Positions 7,372-17,421 are shown, numbered from the stretch's first letter. The stretch is 34,184 nt of DNA from Verrucomicrobiia bacterium (GCA_947460915.1 CANHKJ010000002.1:1-34184), one strand, 5' to 3'. Numbers and translations are program-made. Notes: generated by a model from the sequence alone, not told the origin.

Positions 7372-9531
7372 ATGTCCGCCAATCTCAATAGCCCTGATCG
7401 CCAATATCCGCTGCAACGCACGCGGAATATCGGCATCTGTGCGCACATTGATGCTGGCAAGACAACTCTTACGGAGCGGATTCTTTTCTACACAGGGATG
7501 ATTCATAAAATTGGTGAAGTGCACGATGGTGCTGCCACCACTGATTGGATGGAACAGGAAAGAGAACGTGGTATCACCATTACTTCTGCCGCCGTCACCA
7601 CCGAGTGGTGGCAGCGCAAGGAAGAGGGTGTGACTAAGCTCTACACCGAGGAAAAAATGCGCGTCAACATCATCGATACCCCAGGGCACGTTGACTTCAC
7701 CGCTGAGGTGGAGCGTTCCCTGCGCGTTCTCGATGGTGCCATCGTCGTTTTCTGCGGAGTTGCTGGAGTTCAACCGCAAACCGAAACCGTATGGCGTCAA
7801 GCAACGAAATACAACGTGCCGCGTCTTGTTTTCGTCAATAAAATGGATCGCACTGGTGCCAATTTCCAAAGCGTTTTCGAAGAAGTTAAGGAAAAACTTG
7901 GAGCTAATGCTGTTCGCATCCTCATCCCCATCGGTGCCGAAGATACGCTCAAAGGGCAAATCGACGTGGTCAACCAAAAAGCCGTTTACTACAATGACGA
8001 CGATAAGTTTGGTTCCACATACACCGTAAAAGAACTCGACGCAGAGCAAAAAGTTCTCGCCGAGGCAGCTTACGCGGAGCTCCTCGACGCTGTTGCCAGT
8101 GTAGACGAAGAAGTTGGAGAGAAGTTCCTCATGGAGGAGCCAATTTCCAAAGAAGATCTCAAAAAAGGCATTCGCCGCGCTACCATCGCTAACCTACTCG
8201 TTCCTGTTGCTGGTGGTTCCGCTTTCAAAAATAAAGGTGTGCAGTATCTCCTTGATGCAGTAGCCGACTATCTCCCCAATCCTCTCGACATCCCTGCTGC
8301 CATTGGCATGGACCCGGACAACGAAGAACGCAAAATCGAGGTCCATACTGACGACAATCAAAAATTCGTCTCTCTCGCATTCAAACTATGGGCTGACAAA
8401 TTCGTTGGCAAACTCGTTTTCTTCCGTGTCTATTCCGGCTCTATCAAAAAAGGTGACACCGTTTACAATCCTCGCACTAGACGTTCCGAACGCGTAGGCC
8501 GCTTGATCCGTATCCAATCGAATCAGCATACCGACGTCGATTGCTGTTACTCAGGTGACATCGCAGCTATGGTAGGGATCAAAAATGTCACCACTGGTGA
8601 TACCCTCGCTGCAGAAAACCACGACGTAGTTCTTGAGCCTCCCACATTCCCCGAGCCCGTGATCTCCATGGCCGTGGAACCAAAAACGAAAGCCGACCAA
8701 GAAAAACTTGCTCTCGCACTAGCCCGCCTCTCCGAGGAAGATCCTACCTTCATGGTCAAGACCGATGAAGAAACAGGGCAAACTATCATTTCCGGCATGG
8801 GTGAACTTCACCTAGAAATCATTGTCGATCGCCTCAAGCGTGAATTCAAGGTGGAAGCCAACACTGGTGCTCCACAAATCGCCTACCGCGAAACTATTAC
8901 CGCACCAGCCGCTGCCGAAGGCAAACTGGTCAAGCAATCGGGTGGTCGTGGCCAATACGGTCACGTTCGTCTCACCGTTGCTCCCAATGAAAAAGGTAAG
9001 GGCCTGACCATTGAAAATAAAATCGTCGGCGGCGAGATTCCAAAAGAATACGTGAACGCTGTTTACAAAGGTGTCAACGAGTCCATGTCCAATGGCGTCA
9101 TCGCTGGCTTCCCTGTCATCGATGTTCACGTTGACATTCTTGGTGGTTCCTACCACGACGTTGACTCCAACGAAAACGCCTTCACTATGGCGGCGATTTT
9201 CGGTATGAAAGAAGCTTTCAAAAAAGCCAAACCGATCCTACTTGAGCCGATCATGGCGGTAGAGGTTTCCACTCCTGAAGATTACCAAGGTGATGTGATG
9301 GGTGACCTCAATCGTCGTCGCGGTCAAATCACCAGCATCGACACCAAAGGCAAACTCGCCGTCGTTCGCTGCGCTGTTCCTCTCAAGGAAATGTTTGGCT
9401 ACTCCACAGCAGTGCGCACACTTTCTTCAGGACGCGCCTCCTACTCAATGACCCCATCTCATTTCGAGCAGGTTCCCAACAACATTGTCGAGGAAATCGT
9501 CAGTGAACGTGGCGGAACATCTCGTTTTTAA
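7372..9531 (+). CDS. fusA: Translation elongation factor G
   Basis: EF-G is the GTPase that drives tRNA-mRNA translocation and, with RRF, ribosome recycling. It has 719 residues. The G1 motif 'AHIDAGKTT' lies at residues 24-32; the switch I region is '[16 protein letters not shown]'; 'DTPGHVDF' is near residue 101 and 'NKMD' near 155. Domain II to V signatures such as '[18 protein letters not shown]' and 'GRGQYGHV' follow. Between switch I and 'DTPGH' there is a small insertion ('[15 protein letters not shown]') relative to E. coli. The gene is in its normal place after rpsG. The tuf gene that usually follows is absent; rpsJ comes next after 39 bp. Confidence 0.97.
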   Translation: MSANLNSPDRQYPLQRTRNIGICAHIDAGKTTLTERILFYTGMIHKIGEVHDGAATTDWMEQERERGITITSAAVTTEWWQRKEEGVTKLYTEEKMRVNIIDTPGHVDFTAEVERSLRVLDGAIVVFCGVAGVQPQTETVWRQATKYNVPRLVFVNKMDRTGANFQSVFEEVKEKLGANAVRILIPIGAEDTLKGQIDVVNQKAVYYNDDDKFGSTYTVKELDAEQKVLAEAAYAELLDAVASVDEEVGEKFLMEEPISKEDLKKGIRRATIANLLVPVAGGSAFKNKGVQYLLDAVADYLPNPLDIPAAIGMDPDNEERKIEVHTDDNQKFVSLAFKLWADKFVGKLVFFRVYSGSIKKGDTVYNPRTRRSERVGRLIRIQSNQHTDVDCCYSGDIAAMVGIKNVTTGDTLAAENHDVVLEPPTFPEPVISMAVEPKTKADQEKLALALARLSEEDPTFMVKTDEETGQTIISGMGELHLEIIVDRLKREFKVEANTGAPQIAYRETITAPAAAEGKLVKQSGGRGQYGHVRLTVAPNEKGKGLTIENKIVGGEIPKEYVNAVYKGVNESMSNGVIAGFPVIDVHVDILGGSYHDVDSNENAFTMAAIFGMKEAFKKAKPILLEPIMAVEVSTPEDYQGDVMGDLNRRRGQITSIDTKGKLAVVRCAVPLKEMFGYSTAVRTLSSGRASYSMTPSHFEQVPNNIVEEIVSERGGTSRF

Positions 9532-9570
9532 TCCACATCGCAACCAACTACCACACACCTTCTCCTTGTT

Positions 9571-9879
9571 ATGGAAAATCAGAAAATACGCATCCGACTC
9601 CGCGCTTTCGATCATCGCGCCGTGGATAAATCCGCCGCCGAAATCGTCGAAACCGCAAAACGCACTGGCGCTAAAGTCTCCGGACCGATCCCGCTTCCTA
9701 CGCGCATCGAAAAATTCAGTGTGAACCGCTCCGTTCACGTGAACAAAAAATCCGCAGAACAATTCGAGATCCGCACTCATAAGCGTTTGCTTGATATCGT
9801 TGATCCTACAGCACGCACGGTTGATGAGTTGAAAAAACTCAACCTTCCTGCCGGTGTTGATATTTCCATCCGCATCTAA
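9571..9879 (+). CDS. rpsJ: 30S ribosomal protein S10
   Basis: S10 belongs to the 30S head and, as NusE, also pairs with NusB/NusG in antitermination. It has 102 residues, the usual size. '[30 protein letters not shown]' is the canonical N-terminal half, and '[14 protein letters not shown]' the extended loop. It is the first gene of the S10 block, fused here directly to the str block. No Shine-Dalgarno is visible. Confidence 0.96.
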   Translation: MENQKIRIRLRAFDHRAVDKSAAEIVETAKRTGAKVSGPIPLPTRIEKFSVNRSVHVNKKSAEQFEIRTHKRLLDIVDPTARTVDELKKLNLPAGVDISIRI

Positions 9880-9911
9880 TCACTCATTTACTCTCTAACT
9901 ATTTTACGACT

Positions 9912-10550
9912 ATGCCATTAGGACTTCTCGGCAAGAAAATCGGAATGACTCGTCTGTTTGACGAGGCAACGCAAGCAATGATCCCCGTGACCGTGGTTGA
10001 TGTGAAAGGTAACACTTTCCTCCAACACAAAACCGTTGAAAAAGACGGCTACAAAGCGGTGCAGGTCGGCTATGATGACCAGAAAAAAGTGCAACGTGTC
10101 AACAAAGCTGACATGGGACACTTCAACAAAGCTGGCTCTACTCCAAAACGCAAAATTCAAGAATTTCGTCTCTGCGGCAGTGACTCCCTTCCAGAAGCAC
10201 ATCCAGGTGCCGAGCTGTTCGCAGCTGGTCAATGGGTAGATGTGATCGGCACTTCGAAAGGTCACGGCTTCAGCGGTGTTGTCAAACGCTACAAATTCGG
10301 CGGTTTGCGCATGACTCACGGTTCGATGATGCACCGCAGAACGGGCGCCATCGGTTGCCGCTCCACTCCCGGTCGCGTTTGGAAAAACCAAAAAATGCCT
10401 GGTCAAGACGGTAACAAACAACGTACCGTGCAAAATTTGAAAGTTGTAGCAGTTCGCGCAGAAGACGGAGTTCTTCTCATCTCGGGAGGCATCCCAGGCG
10501 CAAAAGGCAGCTACGTCACCGTCCGCCCCGCCAAGAAAAAAACAGCTTAA
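9912..10550 (+). CDS. rplC: 50S ribosomal protein L3
   Basis: L3 is an early 23S rRNA-binding protein whose long loop reaches the peptidyl-transferase centre. It has 212 residues. 'GLLGKKIGMTRLFDE' at the N-terminus, 'GTSKGHGFSGVVKRY' and 'MHRRTGAIGCRSTPGRVWK' are diagnostic. 'MPGQDGNKQRTVQNL' contains the conserved Gln methylated by PrmB in E. coli. The leader 'TCTCTAACTA' recurs before rpsS; there is no Shine-Dalgarno. The spacer before it carries one copy of AATCACTCA. Confidence 0.97.
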   Translation: MPLGLLGKKIGMTRLFDEATQAMIPVTVVDVKGNTFLQHKTVEKDGYKAVQVGYDDQKKVQRVNKADMGHFNKAGSTPKRKIQEFRLCGSDSLPEAHPGAELFAAGQWVDVIGTSKGHGFSGVVKRYKFGGLRMTHGSMMHRRTGAIGCRSTPGRVWKNQKMPGQDGNKQRTVQNLKVVAVRAEDGVLLISGGIPGAKGSYVTVRPAKKKTA

Positions 10551-10587
10551 TTTAGCCTGAATCGAACTCTGAACCACATTTCACGTC

Positions 10588-11196
10588 ATGTCTTCCCAAA
10601 CACTTACCGTAGAAGCCGCCGAGGCAGCACACATGTTGCTCGCGCCTGCCGATAAAGGCACTCAGGCTGTCCACGACCTCATCACTGCGTATCGCGCCAA
10701 CCGTCGTACCGGTTCCGCTCATACCAAGACCCGTGGTGAAGTCTCTGGCAACAACAAGAAAATTTACAAGCAAAAAGGAACCGGTGGCGCACGTCACGGT
10801 GACAAGCGCGCTCCCATCTTTGTTGGTGGTGGTGTGGTGTTCGGTCCCCGCGCTTGCGATTATACCAAGAAAGTTTCCAAAACCACTCGTAAGCTGGCCC
10901 TGCGCCGCGTGCTCGGTGACAATATCCGCGCTGGATCGATCAAGACTCTTGAGAGCTTCGCAATCGCTGATGGCAAAACACAATCCTTCGTAACTGCTGT
11001 TGCTGCTATTTCCACCGCTCGTCGTATCCTTATCATCGCTGATTCTTTCGATGAGAAGACATACCTCGCCGCTCGCAACGTCCAAAACGTTTTGCTCATG
11101 ACCGCAAACGAAGTCAACGTCGAGCACATCATGCTTCACAACGATATCTTCGTTGTTGGTGCTGCACTCACAACCCTCGCCAAACGCACAGCTTAA
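10588..11196 (+). CDS. rplD: 50S ribosomal protein L4
   Basis: L4 binds 23S rRNA and lines the constriction of the peptide exit tunnel. It has 202 residues. The tunnel loop 'KKIYKQKGTGGARHGDKRAPIFVGGGVVFGP' is clear, and 'SKTTRKLALRRVL' follows as in the family. In E. coli, L4 also regulates the S10 operon through a leader structure. Here S10 has no separate leader (39 bp after fusA), so that mechanism is unlikely. Confidence 0.96.
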   Translation: MSSQTLTVEAAEAAHMLLAPADKGTQAVHDLITAYRANRRTGSAHTKTRGEVSGNNKKIYKQKGTGGARHGDKRAPIFVGGGVVFGPRACDYTKKVSKTTRKLALRRVLGDNIRAGSIKTLESFAIADGKTQSFVTAVAAISTARRILIIADSFDEKTYLAARNVQNVLLMTANEVNVEHIMLHNDIFVVGAALTTLAKRTA

Positions 11197-11203
11197 TTTT
11201 GTT

Positions 11204-11488
11204 ATGAAAGATCTTTTCCACGTTATCAAAAATGTCCGCATGAGCGAGAAGGCGACTTACCTGAACGAGCTCAACAACGAGATCGTTCTCGATGTCGCAA
11301 CTGGTGCGAACAAAATCGAAATCAAACAGGCAGTGGAGACACTTCTTGGCAAGAAAGTGGCAGACGTCCGCACCCTTATTGTTAAGGGTAAGGCAAAACG
11401 CCGCCGCCGTGCTGACGAAGGTCGCACCAACCATATCAAAAAAGCGATCGTGCGCCTCGCAGAAGGCGAGAAACTCGACCTCGTGTAA
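11204..11488 (+). CDS. rplW: 50S ribosomal protein L23
   Basis: L23 lies at the exit of the nascent-chain tunnel and is the docking site for trigger factor and SRP. It has 94 residues from ATG 11204; the track start at 11153 lies inside rplD. 'KNVRMSEKATYLNE' and 'IKQAVETLLGKKVADVRTLIVKGKAKRR' are typical. The start is 7 nt after the rplD stop, the tightest junction in the operon. Confidence 0.95.
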   Translation: MKDLFHVIKNVRMSEKATYLNELNNEIVLDVATGANKIEIKQAVETLLGKKVADVRTLIVKGKAKRRRRADEGRTNHIKKAIVRLAEGEKLDLV

Positions 11489-11543
11489 TACAACCACATT
11501 TACCGCAGCAACTGCCGATTAATCACTCACCATTCTTTGAGTC

Positions 11544-12380
11544 ATGGCCTTAAAAGTTTTCAAACCACACACACCGTCCGGGCGTTACAAGCAGCATCCC
11601 ACATTTGATGAGATCACCAAGCATACGCCAGAAAAATCATTGCTCTCGCCGATCAAGCGTAGCGGTGGCCGTAACAACACGGGTCGCATCACGATGCGTC
11701 ACGTGGGTGGCGGTGCCAAACGTCACTATCGCCTCGTTGACTTTAAACGCAACAAAGTTGACATGCCCGCAACCGTAGTTGGTATCGAATACGATCCAAA
11801 CCGCACTTGCCGCATCGCTTTGATCCAATACACCGATGGCACCAAGAGCTACATTCTAGCTCCTGTCGGTCTCGAAGTCGGCGCATCTGTGATTTCCACA
11901 TTGAAAGCCGATCCAAAACCCGGCAACGCAATGCCGCTGAAAAGCGTTCCTTTGGGAACCGTAATTCACAACATTGAATTGCTTCCTGGTTCCGGTGGTA
12001 AAGTAGCTCGCGCTGCAGGCCAACAAGCCATTCTTTCTAACCGCGAAGCCGGCTTCGGTCTGGTGAAAATGCCTTCCGGCGAAATTCGTCGCTTTAACGA
12101 AAACTGCCTCTGCACCATCGGTCAGGTCGGTAACCGTGAGCACATGAATGAAGTTTCCGGTAAAGCTGGTCGCACGCGTTGGATGGGCGTTCGTCCTACC
12201 GTTCGTGGTATGACCATGAACCCAGTTGACCACCCGAACGGTGGTGGTGAAGGCCGCTCCAAATCCGGTGGTGGTCGTAAGCACCTTCTCAGCCCATGGG
12301 GTCATGCCAAAGGTCAGAAGACCCGTAACAAGAAGAAGGCTAGTTCCGTCTTTATCGTGGCTCCTCGTCCTAAGAAATAA
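11544..12380 (+). CDS. rplB: 50S ribosomal protein L2
   Basis: L2 is required for subunit joining and peptidyl transfer. It has 278 residues, the usual length. '[27 protein letters not shown]' and '[12 protein letters not shown]' are diagnostic. The key catalytic-region block reads '[12 protein letters not shown]'; the His corresponding to E. coli H229 is kept, while the second His (H231) is Asn here. A copy of the spacer motif AATCACTCA lies just upstream. Confidence 0.97.
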   Translation: MALKVFKPHTPSGRYKQHPTFDEITKHTPEKSLLSPIKRSGGRNNTGRITMRHVGGGAKRHYRLVDFKRNKVDMPATVVGIEYDPNRTCRIALIQYTDGTKSYILAPVGLEVGASVISTLKADPKPGNAMPLKSVPLGTVIHNIELLPGSGGKVARAAGQQAILSNREAGFGLVKMPSGEIRRFNENCLCTIGQVGNREHMNEVSGKAGRTRWMGVRPTVRGMTMNPVDHPNGGGEGRSKSGGGRKHLLSPWGHAKGQKTRNKKKASSVFIVAPRPKK

Positions 12381-12411
12381 TCCTTTGTTCATTCTCTAAC
12401 TACTTCATATC

Positions 12412-12681
12412 ATGCCTCGTTCATTGAAAAAAGGTCCTTTCGTTGACCAAAAGCTCCTCGCCAAAATTGATGCTGTCGCCGCTACTGGCGAATACAAAGC
12501 CATCAAGACATGGAGCCGTAAGTCCATGATCACTCCCGATTTCGTCGGTCACAACTTCGCTGTTCACAACGGTAAGACTTTCGTCCCCGTTTATGTCACG
12601 GAGAACATGGTCGGACACAAACTCGGTGAGTTTTCTCCTACCCGTATCTTCAAAGCACACGGCGGTATCGGCAAGAAATAA
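12412..12681 (+). CDS. rpsS: 30S ribosomal protein S19
   Basis: S19 sits in the 30S head and contacts the A-site side and bridge to the 50S. It has 89 residues. '[15 protein letters not shown]', '[31 protein letters not shown]' and '[11 protein letters not shown]' are canonical. It is normally followed directly by rplV; here a non-ribosomal gene starts 18 bp after its stop. Confidence 0.97.
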   Translation: MPRSLKKGPFVDQKLLAKIDAVAATGEYKAIKTWSRKSMITPDFVGHNFAVHNGKTFVPVYVTENMVGHKLGEFSPTRIFKAHGGIGKK

Positions 12682-12699
12682 TATCCTACCTCTCTCTGT

Positions 12700-13446
12700 A
12701 TGTCCTTCGCACTGTCAACACGCATGCTTTTCCGCTCAGCCTTCGGGCTTGGAGTGGGCTGCCTGATGGCTGCTGCGCAGGACTTCAGCGAAGGTGCTGC
12801 AATTTCTGAAGCTGACACGCTGCGAGCCGAGATTGCCAAACTGCGTAAGCAGAACGAAAATCTCTCCAGCGCCGTTATTGACGCCAAACGTGGCGAACAA
12901 GAAGCCGCTGAGCAATTGGCGGAAGTGAAAAAGCGTCTCGAAGCACTCGGCAAAAATCTTCTCGATGGAGGAGATGACCGCTTGGTGCAGGCCGCCGCAG
13001 AGGATCAACTCCTCCGTGAGCGCCTTTCAGTAACCGAAAAGGCAGCAAGCATGCTGTCAGCTAATGCGCAAGATTTCGTGCGCCAGGCTGTGGTTTCTGA
13101 TCCTGATTCTCGACTTCGTTTAGAAACTTCCATCAGAGAGCTTGACGCAGCACTCGGTATGCGCCATAAACCGCGCCCCGACATCAAAACCGGTTCACTC
13201 AAACGCGCGCAAGTCGTTAGTATTGACTCGGAAAGCGGCCTCCTGGTCGTCAATGTCGGCGAAGCACAAGACTGTCGTATTGGTATGACTTACGTCATCC
13301 ACCGCGGCGACCGCCCCTTTGGTAAAGCCATCATTGCTGACGTTCGTAAGAATGTTGCCGGTGCCTTTGTCGAACAACTTGATCCACCTAACGAAATTGT
13401 CCGCCTCGGCGACACCATCATTCTCGAAACACAACCACAACGATAA
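12700..13446 (+). CDS. Exported coiled-coil protein inserted in the S10 operon, unknown function
   Basis: This protein of 248 residues is not a ribosomal protein. The N-terminus has a basic then hydrophobic stretch ending 'GVGCLMAAAQ', a likely signal peptide; an alternative ATG at 12724 (Met9) gives a more typical signal length. Residues about 38-90 form a heptad-rich coiled coil ('LRAEIAKLRKQNENL', 'AEVKKRLEALGKNLL'), and a second helical region extends to about 155. The last 85 residues look like a compact beta domain ('RAQVVSIDSESGLLVVNVG', 'IGMTYVIHRGDRPFGKA', 'RLGDTIIL'). I do not recognise a named family. Spacers of 18 and 30 bp, no Shine-Dalgarno, a TAA stop and similar codon use match the neighbours, which speaks for a long-resident, co-transcribed gene. 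By inference it acts in the periplasm or envelope. Confidence 0.85.
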   Translation: MSFALSTRMLFRSAFGLGVGCLMAAAQDFSEGAAISEADTLRAEIAKLRKQNENLSSAVIDAKRGEQEAAEQLAEVKKRLEALGKNLLDGGDDRLVQAAAEDQLLRERLSVTEKAASMLSANAQDFVRQAVVSDPDSRLRLETSIRELDAALGMRHKPRPDIKTGSLKRAQVVSIDSESGLLVVNVGEAQDCRIGMTYVIHRGDRPFGKAIIADVRKNVAGAFVEQLDPPNEIVRLGDTIILETQPQR

Positions 13447-13476
13447 GCCACTCGGCAACAACAGATCCCTACGACC

Positions 13477-13851
13477 ATGGAAGTCAAAAGCACATCAAAA
13501 TACGTTCGTCTCTCGCCTAAAAAAGCGCGTGACGTCGCTCGCGAAATTCAGGGCCTGCCTGCAAGCAGCGCCATGGATATCCTCAACTTTACCCCGAGAA
13601 AAGCGGCTCAGTTGATCGGAAAAACACTCAAAACAGCTATGGCTGATGCTGAGCACAACTTCCAATTGGATGCAGGTGCTCTCACCGTAAAAGAAGCTGT
13701 GATCGGTATCGGTCCCGCACTCAAGCGCTTCAAGCCGCGTGCGAAAGGTTCCGCTGGTGCCATCCGCCGTCCTACTAGCCACATTTTCATTACTCTTACG
13801 GATGCAGAAGCACCTGCCAAAAAGGCAAAATCTGCTAAAGTCAGCAAATAA
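13477..13851 (+). CDS. rplV: 50S ribosomal protein L22
   Basis: L22 has a long beta hairpin that forms part of the exit-tunnel constriction. It has 124 residues, slightly longer than the usual 110 because of a Lys/Ala tail ('APAKKAKSAKVSK'). 'KYVRLSPKKARDVAREIQGL' and 'FKPRAKGSAGAIRRPTSHI' (tunnel loop) are diagnostic. It follows the exported coiled-coil gene instead of rpsS. Confidence 0.96.
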   Translation: MEVKSTSKYVRLSPKKARDVAREIQGLPASSAMDILNFTPRKAAQLIGKTLKTAMADAEHNFQLDAGALTVKEAVIGIGPALKRFKPRAKGSAGAIRRPTSHIFITLTDAEAPAKKAKSAKVSK

Positions 13852-13882
13852 GCTCACCATTCACTTCTAAACTAATTCTACT

Positions 13883-14617
<735 letters not shown>

Positions 14618-14678
14618 TTGTTTCCCAATCACTCAATCATTCACATAACGCTAACATTTACTCTAGGAGGACACTACT

Positions 14679-15098
14679 ATGCCTTTGATGCCCAAACGAA
14701 CCAAGTTCCGCAAGTCATTCCGCGGCTCACGCGCCGGAAATGCTACTTCGGGAACCACCGTTGCCTTCGGCGACTTCGGTCTCCAAACCCTTGACCGCGG
14801 CTGGATGACGAATCGTCAGATTGAAGCCTGCCGTATCGCCATCAACCGTTTCCTGAAACGGAAAGGCAAGGTTTTCATTCGGATTTTCCCACACAAATCG
14901 ATCACCGCACGTCCACCCGAAACCCGGATGGGTAAAGGTAAAGGCTCCGTGGAAGCATGGGTCGCTGTGCTTCGTCCGGGCAACATGTTGTTCGAGATCG
15001 CCGGTGTTCCTGAATCCCAAGCCCGCGAGGCCATGCGCCTTGCTTCCTACAAACTCGGCATCCGCACGCGCTTTGTCGTCCGCAATCCACACGCATAA
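14679..15098 (+). CDS. rplP: 50S ribosomal protein L16
   Basis: L16 organises the A-site region of the 50S subunit. It has 139 residues. '[13 protein letters not shown]', '[17 protein letters not shown]'-like sequence, '[22 protein letters not shown]' and '[15 protein letters not shown]' are canonical. It is the only gene in the operon with a perfect Shine-Dalgarno, AGGAGG (14666-14671), 7 nt before the ATG. The 61-bp spacer before it is larger than most and holds an AATCACTCA copy. Confidence 0.97.
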   Translation: MPLMPKRTKFRKSFRGSRAGNATSGTTVAFGDFGLQTLDRGWMTNRQIEACRIAINRFLKRKGKVFIRIFPHKSITARPPETRMGKGKGSVEAWVAVLRPGNMLFEIAGVPESQAREAMRLASYKLGIRTRFVVRNPHA

Positions 15099-15118
15099 TT
15101 CCTTATCCAATCACTCAT

Positions 15119-15322
15119 ATGGCTACTACCAAAGCGAAAGATCTCCGCGAACTGTCTGTTGACGAAATCAATCGTCGCATTCGCGACTTGAAACTTGAGG
15201 GCATCAACCTGAAACTGCAAAAAGCCACGGGCGCTCTGGAAAATCCAGCTCGCATCCGTGCCATCCGCCGCGAAAACGCTCGCCTGGTCACCATCCTTGC
15301 GCAGCGCTCTACCAAGGCATAA
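15119..15322 (+). CDS. rpmC: 50S ribosomal protein L29
   Basis: L29 is a small two-helix protein next to L23 at the tunnel exit. It has 67 residues. 'KAKDLRELSVDEINRRIRDLKLEGINLKLQKATGALENPARIRAIRRENARL' is a textbook L29 pattern. It follows rplP by 20 bp, with the fourth AATCACTCA copy two bases before its ATG. Confidence 0.95.
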   Translation: MATTKAKDLRELSVDEINRRIRDLKLEGINLKLQKATGALENPARIRAIRRENARLVTILAQRSTKA

Positions 15323-15353
15323 TTCCTAACGTTAAACACCAACTTTTCTCTCT

Positions 15354-15623
15354 ATGAGCGATTCCGCCACCACTCCTGCCACATCCAACCGCAAAACACG
15401 CGTTGGTCTCGTAGTCTCCGACAAGATGGACAAAACCATCGTTGTGGAATACGTTGCCCGCGTTCCGCATCCACGTTTCAATAAGATCATCAAGCAAACG
15501 AAGAAATTCTACGTGCACGATGAAAAGGGTGAAGCGAAGATCGGCGACAAAGTTCGCATCGTGGAATCTCGTCCAACTTCAAAATTAAAGCGTTGGGCGC
15601 TTGACTCCATCCTCACTCACTAA
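15354..15623 (+). CDS. rpsQ: 30S ribosomal protein S17
   Basis: S17 is a primary 16S rRNA-binding protein with an OB fold. It has 89 residues. 'TRVGLVVSDKMDKTIVVEYVARVPHPRFNKIIKQTKKFYVHDE' and 'GDKVRIVESRPTSKLKRW' are canonical. A short Ser/Thr/Ala-rich N-terminal stretch precedes the domain. Confidence 0.96.
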   Translation: MSDSATTPATSNRKTRVGLVVSDKMDKTIVVEYVARVPHPRFNKIIKQTKKFYVHDEKGEAKIGDKVRIVESRPTSKLKRWALDSILTH

Positions 15624-15667
15624 TATTACTCCGCCCGCAAGTTAACCACACAACACTTTATTGAATC

Positions 15668-16033
15668 ATGCTCCAGATGGAATCTTCCGTAGTCGTCGCC
15701 GACAACACCGGCGCGAAAAGCGCCAAAATGATTGGCGTTATTGGTAAACGCACTCGCTTTGCTCACGTCGGTGACGTGATCACCTGCCACATTCGCGACT
15801 CGATCCCTACCGCCTCAGTGAAAAAAGGATCAGTTGTCAAGGCCGTGGTAGTGCGCACCAGCGCTCCTATCCGTCGCGCCGATGGCTCCACTCTTCGCTT
15901 TGACACCAATGCGGTTGTGATCATCGACAAGGACAACAACCCACGTGGCACTCGCATCTTCGGCCCCGTAGCTCGTGAGCTCCGCGAGAAATCCTTCATG
16001 AAGATCGTATCTTTGGCTCCCGAAGTCGTCTAA
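15668..16033 (+). CDS. rplN: 50S ribosomal protein L14
   Basis: L14 contributes to an intersubunit bridge and is the docking site for the silencing factor RsfS. It has 121 residues. '[24 protein letters not shown]', '[13 protein letters not shown]' and '[28 protein letters not shown]' are typical. It is the first gene of the spc block, with no promoter evident between rpsQ and it. Confidence 0.97.
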   Translation: MLQMESSVVVADNTGAKSAKMIGVIGKRTRFAHVGDVITCHIRDSIPTASVKKGSVVKAVVVRTSAPIRRADGSTLRFDTNAVVIIDKDNNPRGTRIFGPVARELREKSFMKIVSLAPEVV

Positions 16034-16051
16034 CTCCATCCTATTTTTTCC

Positions 16052-16291
16052 ATGAGCAAAATCAAAACACACGTCAAAAAAGGCGACCAAGTCGAGATCA
16101 CCACAGGCAGCGTTGCTATCAAAGGCAAACGTGGCACCGTTCTCGCCGTGAATGCAAAAAAAGGCACCGTGATCGTGGGTGATACCCGCCAGGTGACCAA
16201 AGCAACCCGCAAATCGGAAGCAAATCCCGATGGTGGCTTGCTCTTGCAAGACGCCCCCGTCCATATTTCCAATGTAAAGAAACTGGGCTAA
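16052..16291 (+). CDS. rplX: 50S ribosomal protein L24, short form
   Basis: L24 starts 50S assembly and lies by the tunnel exit. It has 79 residues, against about 104 in E. coli. '[28 protein letters not shown]' is the KOW motif and '[20 protein letters not shown]' the next block; the usual C-terminal strand ('...VGFRFEDGKKVR...') is absent. I checked the following frames and found no displaced remainder, so the short form looks natural and not a frameshift. It is followed by the unusually long 93-bp spacer before rplE. Confidence 0.93.
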   Translation: MSKIKTHVKKGDQVEITTGSVAIKGKRGTVLAVNAKKGTVIVGDTRQVTKATRKSEANPDGGLLLQDAPVHISNVKKLG

Positions 16292-16384
16292 GAATTTTGG
16301 CGTTCCTCACAGAATGCCATGAACTCTGCGCCCGCGCTTAAGCGCAAGCATTAAAAAATGCGCTGACCCGCTAAAACAAGCACT
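16292..16384 (+). promoter_or_regulatory. Long rplX-rplE spacer with palindrome and competing hairpins
   Basis: This is one of the longest spacers within the ribosomal protein block (93 bp). GCGCTTAAGCGC (16334-16345) is a perfect 12-bp palindrome. Its right half, AGCGCA (16341-16346), can instead pair with TGCGCT (16359-16364), and GCATT/AATGC can pair within the loop. In E. coli, S8 represses the spc operon by binding near the rplE start, so a translational control site at this place is plausible. I could not match the S8-binding consensus by eye. Confidence 0.35.
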
Positions 16385-16975
16385 ATGAGCACACCTAGAC
16401 TACTACAACATTACCGCGAGAAAGCCGTTCCGGCTCTCAAGGAAAAATTGGGTTACACCAATCCAAACGCCGTACCACGCCTTGAAAAAATCGTGGTGAC
16501 ATCCTGCATGGGCAAAGCCGCTGACCGCAAACTTGCTGTCGAGGACGCCGCTAACGAGATCGCTAAAATCACTGGCCAAAAGCCATCGATCACTTTCTCT
16601 CGCAAGGCTGTTGCAAACTTCAAACTCCGCGCTGATGAGCCACTCGGTGCTCGCGTCACCCTTCGTGGTGCTCGTATGTGGGAGTTCCTTGATCGTTTCA
16701 TCAACATCACTGCCCCGAACATCCGTGATTTCCGCGGTATCCCTTACAAATCCTTTGATGGCCGTGGTAACTACGCCATGGGTGTGCCTGATCAGTCGAT
16801 CTTCCCCGAAATCGAAATCGACCAAATCAAACGCAACATCGGATTCGACCTCATCTTCGTTACCTCCGCTCCAACGGACAACGAAGGACGTGAATTGCTG
16901 CGCGCCCTGGGCATGCCATTCCGTGAGAATAAGAGAGAACAGGATAACGAAACACCAGAAGCCCAACAAGCCTAA
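16385..16975 (+). CDS. rplE: 50S ribosomal protein L5
   Basis: L5 binds 5S rRNA and contacts the P-site tRNA. It has 196 residues against 179 in E. coli; the surplus is an acidic/polar C-terminal tail ('DNETPEAQQA'). 'NPNAVPRLEKIVVTSCMGKA', 'TGQKPSITFSRKAVANFKLR' and 'FRGIPYKSFDGRGNYAMGVPDQSIFPEIE' are canonical. The next gene is rpsH after 20 bp; the S14 gene normally found between them is absent. Confidence 0.96.
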   Translation: MSTPRLLQHYREKAVPALKEKLGYTNPNAVPRLEKIVVTSCMGKAADRKLAVEDAANEIAKITGQKPSITFSRKAVANFKLRADEPLGARVTLRGARMWEFLDRFINITAPNIRDFRGIPYKSFDGRGNYAMGVPDQSIFPEIEIDQIKRNIGFDLIFVTSAPTDNEGRELLRALGMPFRENKREQDNETPEAQQA

Positions 16976-16995
16976 CACTTAACTAGAACCTTATT

Positions 16996-17394
16996 ATGGC
17001 CGTTCTCACTGATCCAATTTCCGACTTCCTTACCCGCTTCAGCAATGCTAGCCGCGCTGGTAACGAAGTATTCACCGCGCCTTACTCGCGCATCAAGGCA
17101 GACATCGCCAAAATCCTTCAAGAAGAAGGCTATGTCTGGAGCTACGAAGTCGTCACCACCGACGGTTTCCCTACCCTGAAAGTCAAAGGCAAGTTTGTCG
17201 ATGGCCGTCCAGTCCTCACCGGTCTGAAGCGCGTCTCCAAGCCTGGTCGCCGCAACTATGTTGGCTCCGATGAAATTCCACGTGTTATGTCAGGCCTCGG
17301 CATCTCTATTCTTTCGACTTCGAAAGGTGTGATGACTGGTGCTCGTGCAAAACGGGAAAAACTCGGCGGAGAACTTCTTGCCATCGTTTGGTAA
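16996..17394 (+). CDS. rpsH: 30S ribosomal protein S8
   Basis: S8 binds the central domain of 16S rRNA and, in E. coli, represses the spc operon. It has 132 residues. 'DPISDFLTRFSNASRAG', 'LKRVSKPGRRNYVGSDEIPRVMSGLGISILSTSKGVMT' are diagnostic. It follows rplE directly, without rpsN. No Shine-Dalgarno. Confidence 0.96.
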   Translation: MAVLTDPISDFLTRFSNASRAGNEVFTAPYSRIKADIAKILQEEGYVWSYEVVTTDGFPTLKVKGKFVDGRPVLTGLKRVSKPGRRNYVGSDEIPRVMSGLGISILSTSKGVMTGARAKREKLGGELLAIVW

Positions 17395-17421
17395 TCCACT
17401 AACCCCTAAATCTATACTATT

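Noticed and set aside
7330-8049. 239-aa minus-strand ORF inside fusA
   Set aside because: Antisense shadow of EF-G; no motifs, and the EF-G frame is unequivocal.
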